Shown: positions 33,792-45,290 of the stretch, piece by piece | Layout: each line of letters begins with the position of its first letter | Position numbering within the stretch: position 1 is the stretch's first letter | NCBI GenBank assembly: GCA_036927565.1 | Contig: JAYESD010000008.1 | Coordinates: 21,532,100 to 21,596,099, forward strand | Source: Tuctoria greenei | Taxonomy: Eukaryota; Streptophyta; Magnoliopsida; Poales; Poaceae | Direction: 5' to 3' | DNA length: 64,000 bases | Notes under the pieces: generated by a model | Seen by the model: only the letters and a program-made list of their open reading frames with translations | Databases searched by the model: none | Told to the model about the DNA's origin: nothing | Program-made: the position numbers and the translations under genes

Positions 33792-34353
33792 TGTAACACC
33801 CTCATTTTCATTCAGCATGCATTGCATTCATGCTAATAAATGTTTAATATAATGCAACACCAAAAGGAACTACATTAAAATGAATTGCAATAAAAATATG
33901 TTTGGGTACGTACTTGTCCGGACCTGAACCCGGACTAATCCGTTGTACCCTTCAACCTGGCCTAAATCAGTTTTCTTCAGGGCAAGGGAATTGTCTGCTA
34001 TATGCTACAGACTAGTCAGATGCCCTGTTTGGCACAGCTGGAACTTGTTACAAAATCAGCTTGTTTGAAAAGCTGGTGGAAAGCAGCTTCTGCTTATAGC
34101 CTGCTTTTAGTTCATTCTGAGAAGCAGCTGAACTAATAAGTTGTTACATAAGCTTCCTGTTTGGCACACCCTCAGCTTATTTTTATGAAGAAGTTGCAGC
34201 AGAAGTTGTGCCAAACATGGCCTGATTTTGCTACTGATGTCCTCCGGACATGTCTGTTGGTTGTCACGGAGTAATCTGGTTTGTTTCTGTTCCCATCTGG
34301 ACTTGTCTGTTAAAGCCTACGGACTAGTCTGAAGATAGTTACTAGAACCCTTC
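33792..34353 (+). repeat. Gypsy LTR fragment (same family as 25780-30429)
   Basis: It begins TGTAACACCCTCATTTTCATTC, the same start as the solo LTR at 25780, and keeps GGACTAGTCCG-like motifs. It contains a MITE (34022-34222) and fades near 34353, where a Tat-like gypsy fragment in the other orientation begins. The end is estimated. Confidence 0.7.
34022..34222. mobile_element. MITE, copy 1
   Basis: About 201 bp with terminal inverted repeats: left GCCCTGTTTGGCAC, right GTGCCAAACATGGCC. A second, inverted copy lies at 36813-37014 and aligns across its whole length. The interior also has an inverted repeat (AAAGCAGCTTCTGC and GAAGCAGCTGAAC). The superfamily is uncertain because the target duplication is not clear. 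Confidence 0.75.
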
Positions 34354-34615
34354 TCAGTGTCCGATGCTACGACACCATCCTGTAATGACCAACAGCGGCT
34401 GCAGCTGCAGCAGGTGGTGGTTTGTTGTTTCCAGATTGTTTTCTTGGAGCTCCACCTTATGGATCAGTGACTGGATTGCCACCAGGACAACGAGAGGTGT
34501 CGCCAACTTCATTGCCTCTACCAGCCCGTGCATCTGGTCCAATGGAAGAAGCAGTGGAGTTCACCATCATCAATCTTGAAATTCTTGAGTGTGAGCCCCT
34601 AACTGGCGCACCAAA
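34354..34615 (-). pseudogene. Tat-like gypsy leader and start of gag, fragment
   Basis: Reading the minus strand from 34615 down, the sequence TTTGGTGCGCCAGTTAGGGG follows immediately after an LTR end (CGACA). That is a primer-binding-site arrangement seen in Tat/Retand-type gypsy elements. Open frames follow with Gln- and Leu-rich content, but they are short and broken, so a gag product cannot be claimed firmly. The piece ends at about 34354. Confidence 0.5.
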
Positions 34616-35850
34616 TGTCGAAGTGTGCGATTGACACTCCCCCCGGTACTACTAAGAACTAGTCCGCGGAGGTTATTTTTTAGGAGGGGCGTAACTCAAA
34701 GAACTCAAGAACAGAGGTGACACAAAAAATTTTACGTGGTTCAGGTCGACTGAGCGTAATATCGTACTCTACGGGGGTGTGTTGTATGATTGAGCGCATT
34801 GTGTATGACTGGGGTCAGCTGACTTGAGTTTGCCTCAGGTCAGCTTAGCCTTGCTTGCTGCGCAGCGCATACCTTTTATATGCCGATATCAGGATGTTAC
34901 AGTGTAGCCGAGTCCCAACAGGTGGCCCCGGTGCTATTAAACACCATGTACACGATCTAGACGCTTAACAACAGTTTATTTGTACAATAACATGCCTTGA
35001 TAGCAGCGTTACCACACTTGAAGGTCCTCTAATCGTGTGTCATTAATACAGAATTAATGACGCATTAACCAGGTCTTGTAATGGTTGACTTATGGCCTCT
35101 TGAATGTTCGCGCCATTGGAGATCCCAGGGTCCTTCCGTTGGTGAGGTAGGGTCTGACACGTGGCAACTCGCCGTAGGACATTTAGCAGCATCGGAGTCA
35201 CCCTTAGGAGGGAGGCAGGTCTGACAGTGCGGGACACGTGGAAGCGTCGGAGCAACCCTTAGATGGGAGGCAGGTTCGATGCCGCGGGACACGTGGCAGC
35301 ACAGGAGCCACCCTTAGGAGGGAGGCAGGCCCGACACTACAAGACATGTGGTAGCATCGGAGCCACCCTTAGGAGGAAGGTAGGTCCAGCACTGCGAGAC
35401 ATGTGTTGGCCTCTGAAGGTCTTCTCTTCTGGAAGTTGGGACTCAACGCTTCTTCGTTTGGTACTCGAGGGTACTTGGTCTGTAGGGTACCGACAGGCGC
35501 CAAAACTGCCATGGAGAAGGGGGCAGTGCCAGATCGCGAGAGGCTTAGGCTCGGCGGGCGGATGGTGGCGCGGTGCTGGAGGTTCAACCACCGAAGGTTG
35601 CACGAGCGTCGGACTGCTGAGGCGAGGCGGCGGCACTGGAGGTTGAACTTGCGTGATGGGTGTCTTGGGAGGGGGGCATGTGCTAGCCAGCTACTATGGT
35701 TACGCCTGCAGTCGAGTCCTGTTACTTGGTCGAGTACTGGTTGCTGGTGGGCCATCTACGAGGGATTGTTGCTGGTGGGTGGGCCAAGTGCTAGTTATTG
35801 GGCCGTCCGCACGTCAGTATTGATGGTTGCAGTTCGGATATTTTGAGAAT
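34616..35850 (-). repeat. Tat-like gypsy LTR, inverted
   Basis: On the minus strand this ends ...CGACA at 34616, next to the primer-site-like sequence. It contains the 55-bp tandem repeat at 35152-35383 and CpG-rich sequence. The far end is not fixed; the hAT-like sequence begins near 35850. Many overlapping open frames here are compositional and not genes. Confidence 0.5.
35152..35383. repeat. 55-bp tandem repeat, about four copies
   Basis: Units carry GACACGTGG...GGAGCCACCCTTAGGAGGGAGGCAG. Copies start near 35152 (a longer variant), 35219, 35274 and 35329; the last three are each 55 bp. Each has a CACGTG or CATGTG core. Confidence 0.85.
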
Positions 35851-36300
35851 TCGGTATCGGGCACTACTACCCGAATATACCCGAAATAATTCGGGTTTTT
35901 GTCAGTTCTTACCCAAGTTGTTCCCGAAATTTCGGGTTTTTGGGTTTCGGTTTCGGTTTCAGATTTTTTTGGGTTTGGTTTTTTGCCCACCTCTTATTTT
36001 AGCATTGCAGGTCATTGACGAGAACTACACGGTGAGGTAATTGCATCACATGTGCTTGAGCTCATTAGAGAATTTGGCATGGATAATAGTGTTTTATCTA
36101 TTACTCTTGATAATGCATCGCTAACACCAGGCTATTGATATACTTGACCCACACATACAAAGCTACATTGGTGGATATGTGCTTCATCAAATATGTGTGT
36201 CCCAAATCATTAATCTTATTGTGCAGTCTGGCTTGGAGAAGTCAAGTTATTGATAACATACATAGTGTCGTTCGACATCTTATGAATTCTCCATAGGTTT
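35850..36300 (+). pseudogene. hAT transposase fragment
   Basis: From about 36010 the plus strand reads IDENYTVR, then with frame changes and stops YIGGYVLHQICVSQIINLIVQSGL and HSVVRHLMNSP. The pattern of a cysteine-containing LHQ-C-HIINLIV-SGL segment followed by a helix is the core of plant hAT transposases. The sequence before it (about 35865-35990) is rich in CCCGAA and TTCGGG, as is common near hAT ends. It is a short relic with several lesions. Confidence 0.7.
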
Positions 36301-36812
36301 ACATAAGTTTTAGGGATATTGCAAAGAGAAACATTTGAAAGCAAATAAGTTTTCTCTACATGTGTTTGTGATTTTGAATGTGGTATGTCTATATGCATGT
36401 AGATGATTTTGTGAATGCGGTATGGCGATGTCGATGTACATGTACATCTTTTTGTGATTTTGTGGACATTGTGATTTTATCGATGTACATGTCTATATAA
36501 AGGAAGGGAAAATAAACCACTGTTCTAATCTCTGGATGGCCTCTCCTCTGATCCCTGGAAACAAAACAAAAAAAGGAAGAAAAATGGGCGTTAGGATCTT
36601 GGCCAGCAGGCCCATGCAAGTGCGCCAGGTCAACGGCCCAAGCGAGAAGGACCATGAGTACAGCGAGCGACCTGGGGGCACAGGCCCTCGAGTACAGCGA
36701 GCAGGCCCAGCGGTGAGTGGCGGGAGAGGTGGTTCAAGTGAGTTCGGACGGTGGCAGGCATTCGTGCTTATAAGCTGGCGTGGCGCTCCTCAAACTCCCG
36801 AAGTGGGATAAA
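36301..36812. other. Unassigned sequence
   Basis: It includes a run of GATGT-type repeats near 36420-36500 and a CpG-rich part. A 91-codon open frame (36536-36811) shows no features I recognise. Nothing here can be supported as a gene. Confidence 0.3.
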
Positions 36813-37014
36813 GGTCCTGTTTGGCACAACTTTTACTGCAGCTTTTTCATAAAAATAAGCTGTTGGTGTGCCAAATAGAAAACTTTAATAACAGCTTATT
36901 AGTTCAGCTGCTTCTCAAAATAAACTAAAAGCAGGACATAAGTAGAATTTGTTTTCCACCAGCTTTTTAAACAAGCTGCTTTTGTAATAAGTTTTAGTCG
37001 TGCTAAACATGGCC
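36813..37014. mobile_element. MITE, copy 2 (inverted relative to copy 1)
   Basis: Ends are GGTCCTGTTTGGCAC and GCTAAACATGGCC. Its reverse complement aligns with 34022-34222 throughout. It is flanked by AAA on both sides (36810-36812 and 37015-37017), which might be a 3-bp target duplication of PIF/Harbinger type, but low complexity makes this weak. Confidence 0.75.
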
Positions 37015-37488
37015 AAATGGTTGAGCGCCTGGCCGTGGGAGCGCAGCGTGCACGCTGTGGCTGTCATGGGCCGAATGTCCTGCGACCCAGTTCGCTCGTG
37101 CGCGGTTCCCTTGGGCCGAATTCTCTCCCCTCTCACACTGACAGGCAGGACCGCTCAGAGTAACTGCTGCTAATCGAGGTCATCCCGCACCGAGAAAGAG
37201 ACAGTTTAAATATCCGTATCTCAAACACAAACAGCGGCACGCAGGTCGGAAAGCACACTCAATCGACTAATCACGAGACCAGCGGCACACAGCCGGCATG
37301 CATGCGTAGCATGGGTGTATAATAACTCTAACACCCCACCCAGGTGGACTGGAAACAAACGCTCATGATGGGCAGTTCGATGAACAAACATTTATGCTAG
37401 AGTGCTGGACCGAAGCTAGAGATAAAGACAAATGTGGGCAGCCATTTGGTGATTGTCGGCATATTTAGATGAAGTAAGGACATGAAGA

Positions 37489-37921
37489 ATGTAACATCCT
37501 GTGTTTCAGAACACAAACCTCTCTAAAATTTCTGAGAGAATCAAATTTCAAGTTTATCTCAATTCGAACGGAACTGAGCTGAATTAAAACATTTTTTATA
37601 CCAGATCACCAAGAACATATTTCCCAAATAAATTAGTGCCAAATCAGAAAACTAGAAGAGTTATTCTGTGAAATTATTCATCGTTCGAGTTTTTTTAGTT
37701 GTGAATTTAAACAAAAATTGAAAGAAGCAAAGTAAAAAAGGGGTCCAAACTTCGTCCTTCTCCTATCACCGACGAGCATGTCCGCCCACCGAGGTCGGCT
37801 GCACTGCCATCGCTGCCAAGATCCTATAGCTAGCCTACAAGCCGTGCACCGCTAGAGGCAATGGAGCGGAGACAGAGGGATGACGAAGAGGTGTTATTTA
37901 GAATCTACCACTATGTTTTTT
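37489..37921 (+). repeat. Possible gypsy LTR fragment
   Basis: It begins TGTAACATCCTGTGTTTCAG, a form typical of grass gypsy LTR starts, and continues into GC-rich sequence near 37750-37880. No matching second LTR or end is visible. The 474 bp before it (37015-37488) has no recognisable feature. Confidence 0.35.
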
Positions 37922-37938
37922 AGCTATTTAACATTCTT

Positions 37939-38284
37939 TTTTTTAAGATGATGGATAAGTTCCGACCTTCCTCTCCGAAGAGGTTATGTCCAATTTATTA
38001 CAAGCAAGTACAAATGCAGACACTTACAACCTATTGTCTAGAAGAAGACGATAATAACTGGATCACTAAGTACACGACTATAGACCGGACTTCGTAAGCC
38101 AATATTATGGTACACTCATCCATTCACATTTTTCGTAAGTGCACCACAGATCCGTCGTTCATAACTTCCTCTGTAGAGTACCTGCATTTAATAATTTGAA
38201 ATTCAGCTTGAAATTCACTCCTACCGGAAAGACCTGAATAATGCTACTCATAGTACTTAACCACTAGGTCAAACCTCCTTTCAC
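37939..38284 (-). mobile_element. SINE (tRNA-like), minus strand
   Basis: It is flanked by a perfect 17-bp target duplication, AGCTATTTAACATTCTT (37922-37938 and 38285-38301). On the minus strand it begins GAAAGGAGGTTTGACCTAGTGGTTAAG, which has an A-box-like TAGTGGTTAAG, and ends in an A-run (the T-run at 37939-37944). Length about 346 bp. Long duplications plus an A-tail show LINE-type retroposition. A clear B box is not evident. Confidence 0.82.
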
Positions 38285-38301
38285 AGCTATTTAACATTCT
38301 T

Positions 38302-39363
38302 ACAAGCGATCTGCATAATTTACCATCTTTCCGGGATTTTACTTACGATTTTGCCGTCTCAATGTCTAACTAGATGTGCTAGATTACACCTTCTATTTGA
38401 TGATGAGGCAACCCTCGTTACATTTTTACCCCAGTTTCTGGCATCGTCGTTGCAAACTGTCGTCTACCGGCCGGTTAGAAAAGCTTTTGCAAAAGTTGCT
38501 GCTGCTACTCTCTTTTTCCCTGTGCATCTTCGTCTGGCCAAATCTTCCTTTTTAGATGGATTGGTGGATCAGTTGTTGAGGTGGGATATGACGGGGCCTT
38601 CTATATATGTAACATCTGGGTTGGAAGCCGACACGTAGTTCGTGGTTTGGACTTCTATACGCGGCAGGGGCAGTTGTCAGCGAAGGCGCTTTCCGATGCA
38701 TCGTTCGTTTGCTGTGTGATTTCGTGGATCTATCATTCTGTGTGTTTCGCATGGTTAATTTAGAACAAACACCATGCACGTCATAACCAAAGATTGCTTG
38801 AAACGTAAATGCTGAGCGAACGATGAAAGCACAGCGGAGCCCCGTCAATCGTGCCTAGTACGGTAACAGCTAGCGACTAGGTTGAAAGGTAAGACACAAG
38901 TGTGGAAAGATGCACGCAAAGAGTAGTAGCAGAAGTGGCAATCTGAGAGGAATTTTGATGACTAGACCTTTGCTTGTCTAAAAACAATTTGCATGCTACA
39001 CGTCGTTGCGTATATAAACCGACAGCGCATACACACGTCTTTTGTCCAATACGGACACCGATAGTTCACTTGGTGCACTGAACCGAGCCTTTTTAGTCGA
39101 TTGTACCATGATAGGTCAATCGGTCACTGCACCAACTTTTTTTCAGAATTTGGAACACATCTCACTTGATGTTACTTTTCTATGCTACACTCTACAATAA
39201 GCACATGACCGATGGACCAAGCAAGTAAGCAGCGAACCGAGGGATGGACCCATCACGAAGGCATGAACCAGCGACAGGTTAAACAGACTGACGGATCAAG
39301 CAGATTGCAGTTGCAGTTGCAACGAGCCACGCGAACGCACCGGAAAGCAAAGCGCTAGTGGCT
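38302..39363. other. Unassigned sequence left of the CACTA elements
   Basis: There is no supported gene. A 95-codon frame (38351-38638) lacks recognisable motifs. This may be the oldest sequence in the region, since the outer CACTA element inserted at its right edge (target GCT at 39361-39363). Confidence 0.35.
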
Positions 39364-39508
39364 CACTGCTACAGTAAGCCTCATCTTAGATGGCTCTAAA
39401 CATATTATCACAAGCGAATTTAAAAACCGCCTGAAAGAAAAAGTTTGTGAAAACAGGCCATTTTCACAAACGGCTCCATAAACCGCATGTGCTAATGAAT
39501 TTTCACAA

Positions 39509-40169
39509 CACTACGTAAGAAACCCAAATAGAAGACAAAGATGGGCGATGCGCTAAAAGGAGTACGTCTTTGATAACCTTAAGAGAGACGCACCCGCCTC
39601 AGCGAGGATCTGACATAGCTTGGTTAAACGTACAAGGAGACACGTTACAATAAAGCCAGTCTCAATTACGTAGGTATCCGAGGCGCGCCCGCCTCTCGGA
39701 CAAACTAGAGATGCGCTTTCATTAAGCGCGACTCATATTTTTTTATAACTGAGACAGACTTTCCTTGCTGTTCGTCTTCTTTCATAATTGAATCCGGTTC
39801 GTCTCCCATACTCACCGGTCAGGCGCCTCTCCTTTTGTTATGGAAGCGGACTCGTCTCCCATTCCCTCTGTAGAGAGACGAGCTTTATATCGGTTCGTCT
39901 CGATTTTCTGTTGCCCTTCTACAACTTTCCAGCTGTGGTAGAACAAGTGGATATCAGATATGCCCTGTTCTTGCTCTGTTCTTTCCCTCTTTCATTCTAA
40001 AAGTTTTGTGGTGATTATCAGTGGATCTTAAAACAAAATGGTTATTCCTCTCCTCCTCTTCTGTTCCTTACTATTTTTTACCTTTAGATCTTCTGTGATT
40101 GAAGTTGGCTTGCGGTGATTATCAGCGACTTCAAATTTCTTTGATTTAACTCTTTTTTACTGTACGTAG
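39509..40169. repeat. Left terminal and subterminal region of the inner CACTA
   Basis: TIR followed by several GAGACG or CGTCTC motifs (near 39584, 39641, 39695, 39849, 39876, 39895), in both orientations. These would be binding sites for the element's proteins. The segment also serves as the upstream region for TNP2. Confidence 0.75.
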
Positions 40170-42037
40170 ATGTTGTCAGATCGAAGTTGGATTTATGGGT
40201 CACGCCTTTGCAATGAATATATCCAAGGGTAGATGCATTTATCACTTTCGCGAAGAAAGACATGTTGGACAACATTAGAGGGACTATTTGTTGTCCATGC
40301 AAACACTACAAGAATAAGAAGAGATATCACACAGATGAAGTGTTGAGGTCACATTTGATCACGCATGGATTCATGGTGGATTATCAATATTGGAACAAAC
40401 ATGAGGAGGAGGGGCTTAATGAAGCAGAGATGAGAGATTCATATCTGGAGAGGGAGGTCCCTACAAGTGTACAAGAAGATCACGACGAGGATGTGAACGA
40501 GCCATATATATCAGGGTTCACTGATGATGACACTGAGTTTCAGGTGCATAACATAGAGGAGATGGTACGCAATGTCGAGAGACATGACAACGATGATCGG
40601 TACAGTAGTGGTGAATTTGCAAATTACAAGAAGATTATCGAAGACTCGAAGAAGCCATTGTATCATGGTTGTGCGGCTAAGTACACCAGAATGTTTGCGA
40701 TGGTAAAACTTTTCCAGTTGAAGGCAAGCTACGGATGGAGTGATTGTAGTTTTAAGGAATTGTTGACGCTCCTAAAGGACATGTTACCCCAAGGCAACAC
40801 AGTCCTTATGACAATTTATGAGGCAAAACAGATAATCTTTCCACTGAGTTTGGAGGTGGAGAAAATCCACACGTGCAAGAATAATTGTATTTTATATCGT
40901 GGTCCTGAGTACGAAGATCTCAACAAATGCCCTATTTGTGGAGTGGACAGATTCAATCATAAGAAAGACGATGGTAATGACCAAAACTGCAATAGAAGAA
41001 AAAGAGGGCCTAAAAGGTGTTTTGATACTTTCCTATCATTCCTCGTTTGAAGCGTTGGTTTGCAAACAAGAAGGAGCCAGAATTGTTGCGATGGCACAAA
41101 GAGAAGCATAAGCAGGATGCTGGAATGATAAGACATCCTGCTGGTGCCACACAGTGGCAAAACATTGATTCACGAAATCTTGAATTTGTCATTGCTCCAA
41201 GGAATATTAGGATCGCAATGAGCACCGATGGCATAAATCCTTTTTGGAACAGTAGCACAGATAGCACATGGCCAATTGTGCTTACAATTTTGAACCTTTC
41301 TCCTTGGTTGTGCAACAAACGGAACATATTATGATGTCAGGACTGATACCAGGGCCACAACAACCTGGGAATGACATCGACACTTATTTCAGGCCTCCGA
41401 TTGAAGATCTGAAGCAGTTGTGGTACAACGATGGAGTGCAGGTCTGGGATGACCACAAGCGAGAGTACTTTTGCCTCGAAGCCATTTTATTTGTGACTGT
41501 TAGTGATTCTCCAGCGGCATGTAACTTGTCCGGACAGAGTAAGAAATTAGGTTGCGGATGTCCACATTGTTTGAGAGAATCAGACTCACAGTACTTGAGC
41601 GAGTCACGAAAAATAGTGTACATGGGACATCGACGCTACATTCCAATGAAGCACCCGTTTCGGAGTATGAAGGATAATTTCAATGGTGACACTTAGAGGA
41701 GGCATCCTCCACCTCACATCACAGGTCATGAAGTCTATGAAATGGTCAAGGATATCCATGTCGTCCTTGGTAAGCGGAAAAGGACTGGCAAAAATACTGG
41801 CGAAGATGACATGTGGAAGAAGCAATCGATTTTTTGGGAGCTACCATATTGGAAAGACTTAGACATCCGTCATTCGATTGATGTGATGCATGTTGAGAAG
41901 AATATGCGCGAGAGCCTACTCGGAACATTGCTTAACACGGATGGGAAAACTCGGGACCATGGACATGCACATGCAGATCTAAAGAAAATGAGAATTAGGC
42001 TTGAGTTGTGGATCGATGACTCGATAAAAGGAACGAA
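40170..42037 (+). pseudogene. tnp2: TNP2 transposase (CACTA), N-terminal part, broken
   Basis: TNP2 is the main En/Spm transposase. The ATG at 40170 (MLSDRSWIYGSRLC) fits the family start; one missing base near 40230 moves into the long frame at 40262. Domains: transposase-associated domain (CCPCKHYKN...YHTDEVLRSHLITHGF), then the transposase proper with CKNNCILYRGPEYEDLNKCPICG, RWFANKKEPELLRWHKEKHK, NIRIAMSTDGINPF, QLGCGCPHC-like GCGCPHC, and IRHSIDVMHVEKN. Lesions: frameshift and TGA around 41030-41045, another frameshift near 41300, TAG at 41694. At 42037 the frame is cut by the LTR retrotransposon (target ACGAA), and the C-terminal part is at 48882-50334. Confidence 0.9.
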
Positions 42038-44084
42038 TGATGAGAACATCACTTCTATGGATACAAACAACACTCCATTGAACATACAAGATGCAATCAA
42101 TAGAGTTCATACACAATAATTAATTTCAGAGGTGAACTCGTTCTTATATATTTCCTTATATGTTTTTGAGCATAAATTGCTACTTAATGATTTATTTGTG
42201 ATTAGGATCCATGGAGAGGTTCAAGGAGTACTTGGAGGGAGTATTAGGGACGTGGAAGACCAGAGAATTCGTTCAAAGAAGATGGAAACCGAACCAAACT
42301 CCAAATCGTATCCAACTCAGAGTCCAGAAGAAGTACGCACTAAAACGGACGCCCAGGACGCATACGAACTCTGTTTTGGACGTTCTACATATGCACCGAA
42401 AGGGGAGAGGATAACCTTTCCAATGGCATCGGTCCCATGTCAAAATTCCTTCGGAGTCGTTGGAAATCGATGAAACAAAATCAAGTACAGAATATGTCAG
42501 GGTGCTGCGCCACCGTATTGGGCCATTGGGCCTTGTATCAAGTCTAAGTCCATTATTTTCGTGTGTTAGGATTAGGTCACGACCCCAAAACCCCCTTGGA
42601 CGTCCTCCCACCTATATATACTCCATAGTAGCCGCCATGAACAATTGGGTTTTGCTTAGATCAATAATGTCGCCGTTCTTCGGTTTGTGAGACCCCAACT
42701 TCGCGATTTCAGATTGCTTCTACCTTGTTCTTGCTTGTGTTCTCGGTTGCACTTGCAGGGATTAGCCTTCTTGGAGAGGTCAATCGTGTGAAGCACGGTT
42801 GATAACCAACGGAGCGGTGGTGTAGTGATTGCAGGGGTTGTTCATGTTCTACTCGAGAGCCTCGGATCATCAACGTCGAGATCTCCACATCAATTGACCT
42901 ATCCATTACCTATCGGAAGATGGGGATGTGATGAGATCATGCATATTATTATTGCACCTATAAACATGACACAATGTTTATTTGTTTGGGATCCTGGCTC
43001 AAGTGAATGTGCACTCTTATTTGATGGACAAGATCAAGATGGTGCACTATGCCGTCCACCACCTTGGCCTCCTCCTTTCATGCTTACAAGAAGATTTGAT
43101 AGCGTTGCACGTATGGACCCACACATGATAGAAGATGAACTTGAGTCGAGGACGACTCCAATTCAAGAAGGGGAGGATGATGAGGACATCACTGCTATGG
43201 ATACAAACAACACTCCATTGAACATACAAGATGCAATCAATAGAGTTCATACACAACAATTAATTTCAGAGGTGAACTCGTTCTTATATATTTCCTTATA
43301 TGTTTCTGAGCATAAATTGCTACTTAATGATTTATTTGTGATTAGGATCTATGGAGAGGTTCAAGGAGTACTTGGAGGGAGTATTAGGGACGTGGAAGAC
43401 CAGAGAATTCGTTCAAAGAAGATAGAAACCGAACCAAACTCCAAATCATATCCAACTCGGAGTCCAGAAATAGTACGCACTAAAACGGACGCACAGGACG
43501 CATACGAACTCCGTTTTGGACGTTCTACATATGCACGGAAAGGGGAGAGGATAACCTTTCCAATGGCACCGGTCCCATGTCAAAATTCCTTCGGAGTCGT
43601 CGGTAATCGATGAAACAAAATCAAGTACAGAATCTGTCAGGGTGCTGCGCCACCGTATTGGGCCATTGGGCCTTGTATCAAGTCTAAGTCCATTATTTTC
43701 GTGTGTTAGGGTTAGGTCACGACCCCAACACCCCCTTGGACGTCCTCCCACCTATATATACTCCATAGTAGCCGCCATGAACAATTGGGTTTTGCTTAGA
43801 TCAATAATATCGTCGTTCTTCGGTTTGTGAGACCCCAACTTCGCAATTTCAGATTGCTTCTACCTTGTTCTTGCTTGTGTTCTCGGTTGCACTTGTAGGG
43901 ATTAGCCTTCTTGGCGAGGTCAATTGTGTGAAGCACGGTTGATAACCAACGGAGCGGTGGTGTAGTGATTGCATGGGTTGATCGTGTTCTACTCGAGAGC
44001 CTCGGATCATCAACGTCGAGATCTCCACATCAATCGACCTATCCATTACCTTTCGGAAGATCGGGACTCAAATTTTTCTTATCA
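42038..44084 (+). repeat. 5' dimeric LTR: L1 (42038-42928), X (42929-43177), L2 (43178-44084)
   Basis: L1 and L2 are nearly the same sequence, but L1 lacks the normal end (it stops at GAAGATGGGGATG), while L2 ends with GGGACTCAA...TTATCA. X begins TGATGAGATCATGC and ends with the polypurine tract AAGAAGGGGAGGA. Each L contains CTATATATACTCC (TATA-like, near 42611 and 43751). L1 shares diagnostic bases with L3 and L2 with L4. Confidence 0.9.
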
Positions 44085-44086
44085 AT

Positions 44087-44096
44087 TGGTATCAGA
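44087..44096 (+). promoter_or_regulatory. Primer-binding site of the dimeric-LTR element
   Basis: TGGTATCAGA starts two bases after L2 ends at 44084. It matches the start of the initiator methionine tRNA primer site. It marks L2, and not L1, as the end of the 5' LTR, since no such site follows L1. Confidence 0.8.
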
Positions 44097-45290
44097 TTTC
44101 AAGGTTGCCCGTTAGGTAATTCATCTATACATTATATTAGTTTTGTTTTTCATACCTAGAGTTCACAAAAAAAGCCACAAAGAAACTTGCAGTTTAGTAG
44201 ATTTGTTCATTACTTTGTCCAAACCACATTTAGCCTTTACAACTTTGTTAGTCAGTTTGGTTTTGTTGATTTTGTGTCCGTGGTTGAGTCATATTGCTGG
44301 TTTAGAAAGTGTTTTTGGTCTTAGTTTGAGTTTTGCATTGTGTGATTCATCCTTTTGAATCACGTCATCACGTCCAGATTAGATTCACCTCTGTCCAGTT
44401 TGGTATTTTCATCATATCTCGCACATACGAACTCGGATTTCAGTGTTCTTGTACTTTCTGGAAAGCTTAAGAAGTGCTCTATAACGTTTATATTCATCAT
44501 TTGCCCAGAAAATATAGTTATCGATGTATAAATTGCAATAGATCCGAATCTGTTATTGACCTAAAAATTCTGAACAGTCTGTATTTCGAGGGCAGTATCT
44601 CCTATTGTTCTTTTCCAAAATAGGTCTTACATATATTGAAATTAAAGAGGAGAGATATATCTACAATCTTTCTGTTCTAAGTTTTCCAATTTAGAGCCTA
44701 TAAGTGTACCTATTTGTCCTTGGAAGATTGAGCAGAAAATCTGCGACAGACACACGAGATATCTTGGATTGATTTTCATTGTGTTCTTCCCTTGCAGCAC
44801 ATTCTGAAAAAAAAAAGAAAAAAGAAAAAGGCAAGTGCAAAACAAGAAACAAAAGCCGCACAAAAAAAGAGGAAAAAAACAACAAAAAAAAAACAGAAGT
44901 GCTTGCATTCTTTGTGTCATCTAGTTTTTTCTCATGTCTTACTAGCTTGAACTACTAGGAACACATTTAGGCCAGCAACTTTGACAAATACTTTGGACAC
45001 TTATTCAACTTTACTATCTGATTTCATTGTTGCTAACCCTTGATACATAGAAAGTGCCGTCCAAGCTACACCTTACTCTTGAGCAGAATCGATACACCTT
45101 TGCAATCATCCCATGCTTCATTGGTTTCTTCATACTGTCCACCGTTTACCACCTGCAGTGTCGGTAAGAACACTTGTAAGAGCGTGGTAAGACGCTTGAG
45201 AGTGTGTGATTTCACTTCCACTTTGCCATTATCCTTTGTAGTTGATAGAGATAACATATTTTTTGTGTTGTCTTCTGTTTGCTACTAACA

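Noticed and set aside
36536..36811. 91-codon ORF in CpG-rich sequence
   Set aside because: No motif, skewed composition and no neighbour that supports it.
38351..38638. 95-codon ORF left of the CACTA elements
   Set aside because: No recognisable domain and no splice or promoter context. I could not support it as a gene.
43047..43259. 70-codon minus-strand ORF repeated at 46704 and 47844
   Set aside because: It is the antisense of X plus the start of L in the dimeric-LTR element and repeats only because these units repeat.
44800..44900. A-rich run as a LINE or SINE tail
   Set aside because: No target duplication or element body is attached to it; it lies in the leader of the gag-only retrotransposon.
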